Assembly (NCBI GenBank): GCA_963457665.1
Contig: OY735203.1
Location: 5,230,350-5,294,349, forward strand
Reading direction: 5' to 3'
Length of the DNA: 64,000 nucleotides
DNA from: Thysanoteuthis rhombus
Lineage: Eukaryota; Mollusca; Cephalopoda; Oegopsida; Thysanoteuthidae
In this document: one piece after another, positions 46,632-56,537 of the stretch
Position numbering within the stretch: position 1 is the stretch's first letter
How the letters are laid out: every line of letters begins with the position of its first letter
Made by a program: the position numbers and the translations under genes
Notes under the pieces: model-generated
What the model saw: only the letters and a program-made list of their open reading frames with translations
Told to the model about the DNA's origin: nothing
Databases searched by the model: none

Positions 46632-46927
46632 CAAGGCTGAAAAGGAGGAGGTCTTTGATCAGTATTGCTTGGATGCCATGTTGATGTATGTTTTGTCTTT
46701 AAAATATCCAAAACAGATACATCGAAAACTACTGATGATCCCAACAAGAGAAAATTTCCACATCATACCATAATAACAAAGTATGTGTGAAACAGGAGAA
46801 AAACGATGAAAAAAATAACATAAACTGCATAGACAGTATTGGGAAATAAGTAACTGAAGTGACACAATAACATGTTTGAAAAAGTTTTTTAATGTTTAAT
46901 GTTTAAAGCTGTAAAGCTTTCTAGACT
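46632..46927 (-). repeat. F6 dispersed repeat
   Basis: Inverted partner of 18826-19112. It starts (at 46927, minus) with TAGTCTAGAAAGCTTTACAG and shares TTTTTCAA...TGTGTCACT and TATGATGT...AAATT...CTCT.GTTGGG. TA-rich DNA again lies beyond the start. No recognised protein. Confidence 0.7.
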
Positions 46928-46929
46928 AC

Positions 46930-47325
46930 ATATATAATAAGCGTACATCTTTTCTCTGTAATCTCTTTGTGCATGGGTGTGTTCATTCACTCTCTGATGT
47001 ACAAGTATCTTTGCATATTTCCATCTCTTACTTTTCATTTCATGCAAAAGTAGATTTACCCTCATTTCTTTATAGAGATTGTCTCTAAAAGTTAAAACAA
47101 TATCTAAATGAGGGAGAAGACAATTTTAAGCTTTCTCTTACCAAGAAGGCTACACAAAGATATTTGACTCTTTCAAGCAAAGATAAATGTCTATTTTTCT
47201 ACTTGATATCGTGGACATTGTTCAGAGTACCAAAGAGAGAAGATGCTTATAACTAGGAGCTCTGTTGCCCATTTGATTTTGCATCATAAAACATCATACA
47301 AAAAATGTCACCAACATTGCTAACA
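46930..47325. other. Unassigned DNA
   Basis: Nothing recognised. Confidence 0.4.
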
Positions 47326-47327
47326 TT

Positions 47328-47692
47328 TCTTCAGTTTTCAAGTGGGTCCAGCTGGCTGTGTATTTATCATACATACAGGCAGTGTCAGTGGAGTTAGGGG
47401 GCTGAAAATTTAATATTTTACTCCTTGTTATATCTAATTTTTTTTTTCTTGTTTCTGTTTAAATCCCCTGCCCCAGTTCTTTCAATGGGGTTTCAATTTA
47501 CTATGCAAGTTTAGGCTAAATAGATCCCTCACACTTGAATTTTTTTCAGTGAGCACTGTCCAACAAAAGGTGGAAGAAGTAACATATTCATTGATCCCCC
47601 TTTTCACAATATTTTTTAATTAATCCCTCTCAACACAACATGTACTTAAAAGACAGCAGTTACTTGATGGTTTCTGTTGAGTGACTAACCTG
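47328..47692 (+). repeat. F1 element, near full length
   Basis: Forward copy: TTCAGTTTTCAAGTGGGTCC, GTTAGGGGGCTGAAAATTTA, CAGTGAGCACTGTCCAACAA, TATTCATTGATCC and GTTTCTGTTGAGTGACTAAC. Confidence 0.8.
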
Positions 47693-48437
47693 ATATGTTA
47701 TAGTAAATCGCCAACTAGATTCAGAGGTATCATACTCAAGTGTTCTTTGCCCAAATAAAACATTTTCCACAAACGTTAATAATGTGTTCAAGATTCAGAG
47801 GATTCTTTATTTCATTTTATTGTTTCATATTCTCACGAAAAGCTAACATCCATAATTTCAAAGTATGGATGCCCAAGAGGGGGAAAAAAAAATTAAATTG
47901 CCTATTGTTTTTCTCACCAACATGAAAATATATCTCAAAACCTTATATAGAGGTTGGGGCTCATGAAATAAACTCAACTTATTGATTTCTTCTGATTTTG
48001 AAAAAGCCCTAAAATGCTATGCTATATACTGCTAATTTTTTCTCATTTCAAACTTTTGACAACACGAGCCTCTTCTTTGGGCAAAGATGCAAAAATCTGA
48101 CAACTCGACTGATTTGGAACCCAGCTAAAAAGATATACTAAAGAGACTGTTCAGAAGAATGTTTGAAAAAACACTAAAATACTCTTGGAGGTTTAAAGTG
48201 AGGCAAATTGATTTATGGTATATAGTTCTGTTTATTTGATTTCTTTTAGGATCTTTACAAACAGAATGATTAGAAAAGAAAGTAAAGAATATAATTATTG
48301 GCTCTTAAAACTTTGAGCATGATCAGTTTTCAGAAAAAAATTATCCTTTATTTCGATAGGTAATATATAAATTTTTCACAGTTTCTTTTCTTCTGTTTAT
48401 GTCAGAAAAGAATAAAAGAAAATTGTGTATTTCTATC
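47693..48437. other. Unassigned AT-rich DNA
   Basis: Nothing recognised. Confidence 0.4.
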
Positions 48438-48445
48438 GTCTGGCG

Positions 48446-49010
48446 CAGGGGTCCACTAACTTTCTTGGAGACAGACTGGATTAGAAATGTTTTCATTTGT
48501 TAGTGGCATTGGCCTACAAGCTGGAGGTGGAATGACATGGGAGAAAAGCCCTTTGCCACCACCCCTTTACCAAAGAGTTCCCATACGCTTGGCATTACAG
48601 GCCAAAAACACTAAAAAATTAAACAATTATGATGCGAATGAATGTATGTAAAAGGCTTGCTTTTTAATTCATTTTTCCTTTCATTTTATAAGTATATACC
48701 TAAATAAACATCCATGTACGATCAATCATTGAGAAATATGAAATTTTTTTCCAACAAAATATTGTCAAATTGCAGTTCAAATTTTGTGTCAATAAAAAAA
48801 ACAGCAGAATTGTGTTGTTCTTAAATAGTTTTGGCTCAAAGACATGGATTTATTTGAGGCCACTGCAAAAACAAGACTTTTGCAGTATTTTTCAGTTCTA
48901 GGTTTTATTGTTTGCTAACCAAAGATGGATATAGAAAACAATGGGTTTCTGTATGCAAAGTCACATATTCACTAAATTTGGCCCTGCAGACTACAGTTCG
49001 CCAAACCCTG
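48446..49010. mobile_element. hAT-like non-autonomous element
   Basis: The left end is CAGGGGTCCACTAACTTTCT. The right end on the other strand is CAGGGTTTGGCGAACTGTAG. CAGGGGTC...-type ends are known from hAT transposons. The octamers outside the ends are GTCTGGCG (48438-48445) and ATCTAGAA (49011-49018). The second fits the nTnnnnAn pattern of hAT target sites exactly and the first at one of its two fixed positions. The octamers differ at four positions, as in an old insertion. 565 bp with no transposase frame, so probably a deletion derivative. Confidence 0.6.
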
Positions 49011-49019
49011 ATCTAGAAA

Positions 49020-49355
49020 AAAAATGCTTTCTTCTAATCCTAATTCAGAGATTTTAATGTTTTGAACATATTATCTAAATTTTCATTCATGCACATATTC
49101 ATGGATTTCAGCTCTAACTTTTGAAGAGGAAATGCTCAGAGATTCACCTGGCCACTCTCCTATTGTACTGGAAAGGAAAAGTCTGGGGTTTCCTGATGTC
49201 AGCAGTTGATAATAAGATTATGCTTTTAGCAATGCCTTTATCAAAACAGCTATACTACAATATCCCGTATTGTATGCGGAAATTGAATATATACCAATAA
49301 CCTGCTCTTTGAATTCAATGAAAATGAAAATTGAGTAAAACATCCGTAACCACCA
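49020..49355. other. Unassigned AT-rich DNA
   Basis: Nothing recognised. Confidence 0.4.
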
Positions 49356-49359
49356 AAGG

Positions 49360-49710
49360 TGGCAAAGGGTTCTATCTTTTTCAAAACGTGTGTTCCCACA
49401 CTCCTGGCCATACTGTTTTGTTTATTTGAAAACTGGTGCCAGTTAGACTCCTTCTAAAAATTCTAATTTAAAAAAAATTTTTTTGACCTTTTAGGGCCTC
49501 ATTCTGATGGGTATAACTTATTAATAACATCCAGATTCTCCAGAATCTAGATGATTCTTTACTCTATCTTAGATATTTTCCAGTTGAAATAAAATCAAAT
49601 TAATTCTGACCATATTTATTCTTCAACAGAATTCCTTTACATGACTTTATATTTTGATGCTATGTTTGTTCAAATATTGGCTATGATGGTCAGTTTCATT
49701 TAAAATTGAT
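49360..49710 (+). repeat. F4 dispersed repeat, copy 3
   Basis: GGTGGCAAAGGGTTCTATCT, CCTTTTAGGGCCTCATTCTG, TTCTGACCATATTTATTCTT and TTGATGCTATGTTTGTTCAA follow the same order as in the copies near 22.7 and 24.3 kb. Confidence 0.65.
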
Positions 49711-49907
49711 AATAAGTTTCATGAAAATTTCTATGCAAGGGATATTAAACCTAATCCAAGATTCATAAAATCTTATTCAAATTATGACCAAAAGTCAAGT
49801 ATTTGGATCAAGCTTAAAAAACAAGATTATATTCACATTATTTCACTTCATCTGTAAATATATTGGCTAACAAGAACAGAATTCTAATGATGTGTCCACT
49901 ACCCCTA

Positions 49908-50085
49908 AAAAGAGAAACTGTAGATTGAGGTGTTACAGAAAGAGAGGGGCACTGAAAGGCAAACTGCAGATAGAGGGGGATGCACCGATGAGGAAAATGT
50001 AGATATGGAGGGTATCTCTGAAAAGTCAATCACTGATTAGGGAGGAACACTGAATGAGAAACTGTGGATAAAGGAAACTGCTAAA
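49908..50085. repeat. Decayed ~33-bp minisatellite
   Basis: About five diverged units with the core AGGAAACTGTAGATAGAGGG and a 'cactgaatg' spacer: AGAAACTGTAGATTGAGG, GGCAAACTGCAGATAGAGGG, GGAAAATGTAGATATGGAGG, TCAATCACTGATTAGGGAGG and AGAAACTGTGGATAAAGG. Spacing is 32-34 bp in the middle. Confidence 0.65.
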
Positions 50086-50175
50086 AGATAAAATACCAAT
50101 TATATCTAAAAAAAAAACAATTTTAATCAATAATCCCATGCTTATGAAACGTTTTTTGTAGACATGACAAGGATT

Positions 50176-50285
50176 CAATGTTGGGATTTTTAGCTCTTTC
50201 GAGCCATTGGGGCAACCTGAACCTGCATAGCCAGCCAGTTGAGCTTAAAAACTGAGAAAAACTCAGTTGACATTCAAATAGAGTG
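50176..50285 (-). repeat. F1 element, 5' fragment
   Basis: Reverse fragment: a GAGCCATTGGGGCAACCTGA block, CATAGCCAGCCAGTTGAGCT and AGTTGACATTCAAATAGA. Confidence 0.55.
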
Positions 50286-50554
50286 TGTGTCTGATTTAGT
50301 TGAGAAAAAAAAAAAAACGAATGTAACAAAAAAAACAAATAACAAACCCCAGGTCAACCTGTATTCAAATTTCTATCACATCCTGCGTCCATAAATCCAA
50401 CTAAGCCTCAGAATTGAATGGGGACTTCACAAATTCATTAATACCAAACTTGATACATTTATTACCACTAGGAAGTGAACCCGTGTTTGAGTTAGCATTG
50501 CATTTACATATAGAGGGATAAAGAGTAGTAACTGGATTAAAAGGGAGAGAGCTA

Positions 50555-50680
50555 TTAGAAAACGTCCTTTGGCAGCATGCCATCTTGGGGGTGATCAATA
50601 AAAAAATCGCTTAGAGGTCTATTGATGTATAATTTACTTCTCCTGCCTTTTGTTTGGCAATGATAATGAAAAAAGTCCGT
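50555..50680 (-). repeat. F1 element, 3' fragment
   Basis: Reverse: TTTGGCAGCATGCCATCTTG, GGGTGATCAATAAAAAAATC, CTCCTGCCTTTTGTTTGGCA. Stops at the point where another F1 copy starts in the same orientation. Confidence 0.65.
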
Positions 50681-51040
50681 CATGTGACCAATATCTTTTG
50701 TCTGCATGCCATGGTAGGGGTGATTAATTAAAAATTTGAAAAGAACTAATCAATGAATAACCTACTTCCCTCACGTTTTGTCAGGCATTGATCACTAAGA
50801 CAGTCTGGATTTTCAAAAAACGAACATGAATGCTGGAATACACTGGGGGATAGAAGCCTATTTACGGGGGGCAGGGCTTAAAAAATAAGGAAACATTTAT
50901 TGAAGCCTTAGATGGAGTGTATGTTGAAATTTCCAGACTAGGTACAATCTGTATGCATGATACATACATAGCCAGCCAGCCAGACCAACTTGAGAACTGA
51001 AGAAACCTATTTTGATAGTTTTGTTTGACAGTTTTTTGTA
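50681..51040 (-). repeat. F1 element, near full length, tandem to previous
   Basis: TCATGTGACCAATATCTTTT, GCATGCCATGGTAGGGGTGA, GTCAGGCATTGATCACTAAG, CATAGCCAGCCAGCCAGACC and TGATAGTTTTGTTTGACAGT. It lies head-to-tail behind the 126-bp fragment, so one may have inserted into the other. Confidence 0.75.
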
Positions 51041-51199
51041 TTTCTATATTTGCAAAAGCCACCTACAAATATCAGCTAAAGTTGTTTGGTGGTAATTTTT
51101 TCTGAAATATGTCTGTACAGTAGTGGACCAAGTGGGGAGGGTGGCTTACCCCGTCTGACACCAAGATGGATGCTTAAAAATCTTCCGTATGGTTTCTTA

Positions 51200-51275
51200 G
51201 TAATCCTTTTTTTGATTAAACATCTGTCTGTCCACACTATACTTCCTAAAGTAGTCAATGAATTTCAATGACGGT
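51200..51275 (-). repeat. F3 repeat unit
   Basis: Contains CTGTCTGTCCACACTATACT and AGTCAATGAATTTCAATGAC, the F3 core in the same orientation as at 33.6 kb. A single unit. Confidence 0.5.
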
Positions 51276-51789
51276 GACGAATAATGAATAGAATTAGTAC
51301 TGAAGATAACCAAAATTCTAGATATCCTGGGAAGAAGGCAAGTTCTGGAAGGAGATGGGGAGATACCATGAATTACCACCCAGGATGACACCAACCATAG
51401 GCCTGCCACTGTGTGCATACACTGTGTCGACCGCAAGTAAACAGTAGGCAGCTTGTGAAAATCTGGAGTCTGAATCAGATTGCTACAAAGAAATAATTAT
51501 TTTCATGAAAAGAGATTTCATTTCTCTGTGGAACAGAGGACAGCAGATTATATGCAAATACATTGTATCTGGAGATTATCTTTTATAAATCCAGGGATTT
51601 TAAAATCTCACTGATGGAAGGGCTGGTAGAAGATTAGGAGTAACATTGATTCTCTGTTGAAAACTTTTGATTTCTTCCAGGTGAATTCATTTCCAGATTT
51701 TTCATACAATCTACTTGTACATAATTTTCATTCCCTTTTGGAAAAATTCCATCCTAACTTTCACCATGTCTACAAAAAACCGTTTACAA
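51276..51789. other. Unassigned DNA
   Basis: Nothing recognised. Confidence 0.4.
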
Positions 51790-52012
51790 GGTAAGTTGAT
51801 GCTAAATTGGTCCCTTACTTAATGTTCCTGTTTGTTTTTTTGAAAATTCAGACTCTTTTAGTGATCACCATCCAACAGAAGGTGAGAGAAGTAACTAATT
51901 CTTTGGTCACCTCTTTTTCCAATTTTTTAAATTGATCGCCCCAGCTAAACATGGCTGGCTGACAAAAGGTGTTGGTCATGTGACAGTTTCTATTGAGTGA
52001 CTAACCTGACCT
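51790..52012 (+). repeat. F1 element, 3' half
   Basis: AGGTAAGTTGATGCTAAATT, TAGTGATCACCATCCAACAG, and GTTTCTATTGAGTGACTAAC at the 3' end. Forms the left part of a large inverted repeat. Confidence 0.75.
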
Positions 52013-52400
52013 GTATTTTGGAATTAGTTGCTTGAGTTTATTTCCATATATACTGTTATGTGTTCTTTTAGTCTCACTTAAAAACATGAGCATTTGTTCC
52101 CTTCACAGTAATGGTTTCACACTGTTGACTCATGAGCAAGGACCAATCTACTTCAAATGCTGTTTAAAACATTCATCAATAGATTCAAGCAATAGAAAGA
52201 GGAAAGAAGTATACAGAGGAAATGGAAGAAAAAAAATAACATCTGTATTTTTTCAAATTCACCTTCAAATTAGGTTTCTATAAATGGAAATAAACTCAAG
52301 CAACCAATTCAAAACACAGGTCTGGTTGGACACTAAATAATATCCATCCTGTGACCAAAATCTTTTAGCAGCATGCCATATTTAGTTGGGGGTGATCATT
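51945..52400. repeat. Foldback: ~105-bp inverted arms round a 228-bp loop
   Basis: The left arm (51945-52050) covers the F1 3' end plus about 40 bp beyond it: TTTTGGAATTAGTTGCTTGA, then GTTTATTTCCATATA. The right arm (52279-52400) is its reverse complement with about 20-25% mismatch: AAATGGAAATAAACTCAAGC, then AACCAATTCAAAACACAGGT. The 40-bp flank is not part of F1 in other copies. Confidence 0.75.
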
Positions 52401-52407
52401 TAAAAAT

Positions 52408-52633
52408 TTCAATCTGCAATGTAGGTTTATGCTAAATTGATCCTTTGATTTGTGTCTGTTTATTTTTTGAAATGTGGACTTTTTTTAGTGATCACCACAC
52501 AAAAAAGGCAAGAGAAATAACTTATTCATTGATCACCCTTTTTTTTCCAATTTTTCTTTTGATAATCCCAAATATGGCATGCTGCCAAAAGAGGTTGGTG
52601 GCATGATAGATTCTATTGAGTGACTAACCAGAT
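52408..52633 (+). repeat. F1 element, 3' half
   Basis: Forward copy directly after the inverted arm: CTGCAATGTAGGTTTATGCT, TTAGTGATCACCACACAAAA, ATTCTATTGAGTGACTAACC. Confidence 0.75.
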
Positions 52634-53174
52634 CCTTTTTTTCTTCTCTTCATTCTACCTATTTTTTCCAACTTTTAAAATGTAGCCTTTTGTTTCTCTG
52701 TGCTCACTTGGTCATCATCTTTGTCTTTCATTGGCAAAGATTACTATGGCTTCATTTCTGAGCAATGCAGCAGCTGCAGTATAATGCAGTGTCTGAAGTT
52801 ATGATTTGCTCTTGACTTGAATCATAGAGAGCGACAGTTGCACACATTAGCATCCTCTCATTCTCATTCCTGTCAACCTGGGTTCAATGAGAATATAGTA
52901 AGGACAGCTTGAGACAGTCTGAAATAAGAAAGATGATCTGGGTACTCTTCATGCTACGCTCAACAATATGTTACTGGCCCTAAGAGGTTTAGAATCATTT
53001 ATCCATGTCCCAGCCTGGTCGCCAACCATGGCTAGGAAGCCTGGTCTGCCCTGCTAGTTACTCATAGCTGGGCGGGGTGTGTGTGTGAGAAAAGATGGAT
53101 TCATATCTTTTCCAAGGGCAGTAGTATAAAGTGAATGCAAACTCTCAGCCGAAGTTTGAACTTTGCTTCCGAGT
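52634..53174. other. Unassigned DNA
   Basis: Nothing recognised. 53083-53090 has a short GTGTGTGTG run. Confidence 0.4.
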
Positions 53175-53740
53175 CCTATCTCATCATCATCATCAGTTTG
53201 ATAGCGTCTGTTGTTTGACACAGACCTTCCCCAAGATTTGCCAGACCTCTCTATCATGGGCATCGCGGAGCCAGTACTGTCTGAATCAATCTTGCTTGTC
53301 ACGCAATCTCACATCCTGTTGGCTACAGCCACGTACCTGATCTCTGGAGATCCACATTGTGAGCCTTGATGTCCAGCAGTTATCTGCCATTCTTGCAATA
53401 TGTCCAGCCCACTGCCATTTGAGTTTTTTAACAGTTCTTTTGATGCCCCAGACTTCTGTCTTTCCTTAATATACTGTGCTGTCTTCTGATTTCTGCATCT
53501 AAGGTCAACATGATTCTCTCCTGTGCACATTGCATAGTTCTCAGTTTGAAGGTCAATCTTTTGATTAGGTTCCATGTTACGGCTCCATATGTGACCATTG
53601 GTAGGATACATTGGTTGTATACTCTTCCTTTTAAGGACATGTGGGATCTTTGTGGCATTACCTGTTGAGCCACTAGCACTATCTGGTACTTTGGCTCACT
53701 TAGGTAATTATGTTTCTCCGTCTTCATTGCCTTCATTGGT
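53175..53740 (-). mobile_element. RTE-like LINE 3' fragment
   Basis: Starts at the 3' tail (CATCATCATCATCAG, 53179-53194). The minus strand holds a 102-codon open block (53428-53736) with Val-Tyr-Asn-Gln-Cys-Ile-Leu-Pro-Met-Val-Thr-Tyr-Gly-Ala and Met-Gln-Cys-Ala-Gln-Glu-Arg-Ile-Met-Leu. It then shifts frame before the Trp-Arg-Asp-His-like motif. 5'-truncated. Confidence 0.8.
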
Positions 53741-54075
53741 CTTTTTCTTAATCTTAGTCACTGAATCCTTTATTGTCAAACCAGCACCATTGAGTTTTAA
53801 CTTTATTTTCTCATGGAACAACAAATGATGATTACCAGTTTTGGAGTGATATTGTATGGAGAAATGATTTCAGTTCTGTTTACCTGTTTAGATTTTAATG
53901 AAGCGAGGGAGTTTGACTGTAGTGCAGCCAAACTTCTTCCAGTTTTTTTCCCCCACCTATAATACCTGGCCTTTATTTATGAATCCGGCTTTTTTATCTT
54001 GATTTTTTGTTTCCTTTTTGACACTTTATTTATTTTCTTTTGTGTCTGCATTTCTTAATACTTTCTCTCTACATA

Positions 54076-54470
54076 AGAAACCATTAACCAAAACCGTCAA
54101 CATAGATTTCTTGAGTCGGTCTGATCGGCTGGTTAAGTATGTACCATGTGTGTATAGACCACACCAATGGAGATGGAGAGCTGAAATTTCAAACATTCAT
54201 TCATTATTTTGTCTAGAATAAACATTTTCTTTGTTTTTTTTCTTATAGATTTGCCCCTTAGATTGATTTTCAGTTGGGAGTTCAGTTTGCAAAGCAAGTT
54301 CATGCTGAATTGGTTCTTTAGTTTGAATAGTAATAGCATCTATACTTGTTTTTTGAAAATGTGGACTTTTTTAATGATCACTGCCCCACTAAGAGGCAAG
54401 AAAAGTAACTTATTAGTTGATCACCACTGTATACTGTCAAAACGCAGTTTCTATTCAGAGACTAAGCAGA
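54076..54470 (+). repeat. F1 element, full length
   Basis: Forward copy from AACCATTAACCAAAACCGTC through GGAGATGGAGAGCTGAAATT, AATGATCACTGCCCCACTAA and TTATTAGTTGATCACC to GTTTCTATTCAGAGACTAAG. Chance open frames cross it. Confidence 0.75.
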
Positions 54471-54639
54471 CTTGTGCTCTTTTATCGTTCCAATTTTTGC
54501 CTTCTTTCTATCCGTTCTTTCTTTCCAGCTTTCACTTCTCTTTTTCTCAACTATTTTTTGTCCTCTTCTTTCTTTCATTATTTTACTTTTCTCTGGCTCG
54601 TTTTTCTTTTCCCCACTCTTAATCCCTCCACCCGTTATA

Positions 54640-54960
54640 TCGAGGAAGGCTAAAAGTACTTCATCTGGAGACACTATCCGACAGAAGAACCTATGCTGAT
54701 CTACTACAAAATATACAAGATAGCCTCGGGTCTACACGCCATCGACCAAGACTGTAAGTGCAGCATCTGTCCAGATAAAATCATGCTGCAGACATCCCCA
54801 AGCAGGGCAACTAGAGGTCACAGCAAGAAGTTACGAATACAAACAGCCAAAGGAATTTGAAAACACTTTGTCTCAGACGGATCCGTTCTTTCTTGGAACA
54901 AGCTATCAGATGCCACAGTATCTCCTCCAAACATGAATGTATTTAAAATTTTATCTTGAA
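54640..54960 (+). mobile_element. Jockey/CR1-like LINE, C-terminal fragment
   Basis: Plus-strand partner of 15400-15695. It encodes His-Leu-Glu-Thr-Leu-Ser-Asp-Arg-Arg, Ile-Tyr-Lys-Ile-Ala (after one frameshift), Asp-Cys-Lys-Cys-Ser-Ile-Cys, Thr-Arg-Gly-His-Ser-Lys-Lys-Leu, Trp-Asn-Lys-Leu-Ser and Asn-Val-Phe-Lys, then a stop near 54958. These fit the C-terminal tail of jockey/CR1-type ORF2 proteins. The TGA before Lys-His-Phe is shared with the other copy. No poly(A) or repeat tail is obvious downstream. Confidence 0.72.
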
Positions 54961-55049
54961 AAAAATGTGGACACTAAATTTTTGAATTTCCAAATTAAAT
55001 AACAATGAAAAATAAATAAATAATCAGAGCAGAAACTGAAAACCACACC

Positions 55050-55500
55050 AAAACTCAATCATCATCATGCTTGTCTAGTTCATCATGCCTATCTTATATT
55101 TTGCCTGCCGCAGTTTTACATATGATATCTGGGGATCCTGGTTCTTGACACATGACCAGTCCATTGCTATTTATGTTTTTCCAATGGATTCGCTGATATC
55201 TCTGATTCCAGTTTTTCCTTTAATAAACTGTGCTTTCTTGTGATCTCTCCATGTGATGTCAAAGTATGTTTCTTATCAGTGCACGTTGCATGGTTCTCAG
55301 TTTGAGCGTTAATCTTTTGGCTAGGTCCTCTGTTTCAGTTCTTTTGAATAAAAGTAACTTCTGCTAACATCCTAGAAGTTTCTTCATTTCTGTTTTGAAC
55401 AGTTTTCACTGTTGGTTCAACTTCATATTACCAATCAACCGAAATCTTGCCAACTTAGAGTGATTCTTTGCCCGATTCTTCCTCGTGTTGAGGGTTTGAG
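55050..55500 (-). mobile_element. RTE-like LINE fragment interrupted by F5
   Basis: Minus-strand family copy. The Trp-Arg-Asp-His-Lys region lies near 55240 and the Leu-Ala-Arg/Lys region near 55320. An unrelated ~100-bp F5 sequence (55343-55440) follows, after which the LINE resumes at CTTGCCAACTTAGAGTGATT. The C-terminal part next to the tail is deleted. Confidence 0.7.
55343..55440 (+). repeat. F5 repeat
   Basis: Contains AAAAGTAACTTCTGCTAACA followed by TCCTAGAAGTTTCTTCATTT, matching 57085-57165 with three mismatches over the first 50 bases or so. It sits inside a LINE copy, so it inserted later or replaced part of it. Confidence 0.65.
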
Positions 55501-55650
55501 CTAAATAACCAAATATCATAAACTGAGATGCACACTTTCTACCTTCTTTCTTTTCCAATCTTTTCACTCTTTAACTTATTTCTTCTCAGCAAATTTTTCC
55601 TTTTCCAACACTGCTTTGAGCCTTCAGTCATTTCTCTCTTTCTAAATCTA
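55501..55650. other. Unassigned DNA
   Basis: Pyrimidine-rich, nothing recognised. Confidence 0.4.
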
Positions 55651-55766
55651 TTAGAGACTGTCAACGAAAACTGTCAACATAGGTTTCTTCAGTTTTTAAT
55701 TGGTTTTGATTGGCTGGCTGGCTATGTACATGTCATACATGATAGGCTGTACCAACAAAACTAGAT
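55651..55766 (+). repeat. F1 element, 5' part (split by LINE)
   Basis: AGAGACTGTCAACGAAAACT, then GTCAACATAGGTTTCTTCAG and GGCTGGCTGGCTATGTACAT. The family's 3' half reappears at 56085-56240, beyond a LINE fragment and triplet repeats. Confidence 0.75.
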
Positions 55767-55767
55767 T

Positions 55768-55975
55768 GACTGAAACATTACTCTCAACATGGATCCCTAG
55801 AGATCAGGTGTGAAATTGTGGCTGATAGAAAATGAAATGGTATGATGAGCTAGACAAATTCAGAAAATATTGGCTCCACAATGCTCATGATAGAGAGATC
55901 TGGTAAATCTTTGGAAGGATTATGTCCAACAATGAATGCTAAAAGGCGGTGACTGCTGCTGCTGCTAAAAAAGAA
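55768..55975 (+). mobile_element. RTE-like LINE 3' end inserted in F1
   Basis: Plus-strand LINE end: the Leu-Asp-Lys-Phe-Arg-Lys-Tyr-Trp-Leu-like block (TAGACAAATTCAGAAAATAT), GATAGAGAGATCTGG and CCAACAATGAATGCTAAAAG. It is followed by TGC/GAA/ACT/ACC/ATC triplets (55955-56053). Flanked on both sides by halves of one F1 copy. Confidence 0.75.
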
Positions 55976-56019
55976 GAAGATGAACTACTACTACTACTGC
56001 TACTACTACTACTATCACC

Positions 56020-56051
<32 letters not shown>

Positions 56052-56053
56052 TT
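55955..56053. repeat. Compound triplet microsatellite
   Basis: Successive blocks of TGC, AAGAAG, ACT, CACCAC and CATCAT triplets followed by a T run. This is the diversified tail of the LINE fragment. Confidence 0.9.
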
Positions 56054-56084
56054 TTTTTTTTTCTTTTTTTTGGAGCAGGGGGTT

Positions 56085-56240
56085 CAAATCACAAAGCAAG
56101 TCTATCCTAAATTGGCACCTCAGTTTGTGTCCACTGGTAACTTATTCACCATTAACCCCTTTTTCCAATTCTTTAATTAATCACCCCCAACGAGGTATGC
56201 AGCCAAAAGATGTTGGTCATGTGATGGTTTCTATATTTTT
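56085..56240 (+). repeat. F1 element, 3' part (split by LINE)
   Basis: AAAGCAAGTCTATCCTAAAT, TTTGTGTCCACTGGTAACTT, ATTAATCACCCCCAACGAGG and GTCATGTGATGGTTTCTAT. It lacks the AGTGATCACTGCCCAAC block. Confidence 0.75.
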
Positions 56241-56318
56241 CTCTCCTTCCCTGGCCTCATTTACCTCCATTCATCTCTTCATTTCTCTTGTTCTTCTCTG
56301 CTCTAATTGAAGAGAGCC

Positions 56319-56537
56319 TGGAACTAAAAAGCGATAAGCCCCACTTAAGCAAAATGTGCTTTAATCAAATTAAAAATCAAATTCTGGATTTGAATTATCT
56401 TATTTGATTACCACCTTATAGACTGCACATGTATAAAAAGTTTGTAATAAGATAAAAAGATAGAAATCCAGGATTTGATTTTCAATTCAATTAAATACAT
56501 GTTTTTCAAACTGGCACTTATCGCATTTTGGAACCAA
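56319..56537. mobile_element. MITE with ~95-bp inverted repeats
   Basis: Left end TGGAACTAAAAAGCGATAAG; right end on the other strand TTGGTTCCAAAATGCGATAA. Inward both have TTTAAT...AAAAATCAAATTCTGGATTT (left), matched by GAAAATCAAATCCTGGATTT (right), and TATCTTATTTGATTAC against TATCTTATTACAAAC. Almost the whole 219 bp can fold into one hairpin. No coding capacity and no clear target duplication; superfamily not assigned. Confidence 0.8.

Noticed and set aside
54209..54622. 137-codon plus-strand frame
   Set aside because: It runs across an F1 element and a pyrimidine-rich stretch and is Phe/Leu/Ser-rich as expected from poly-pyrimidine DNA.
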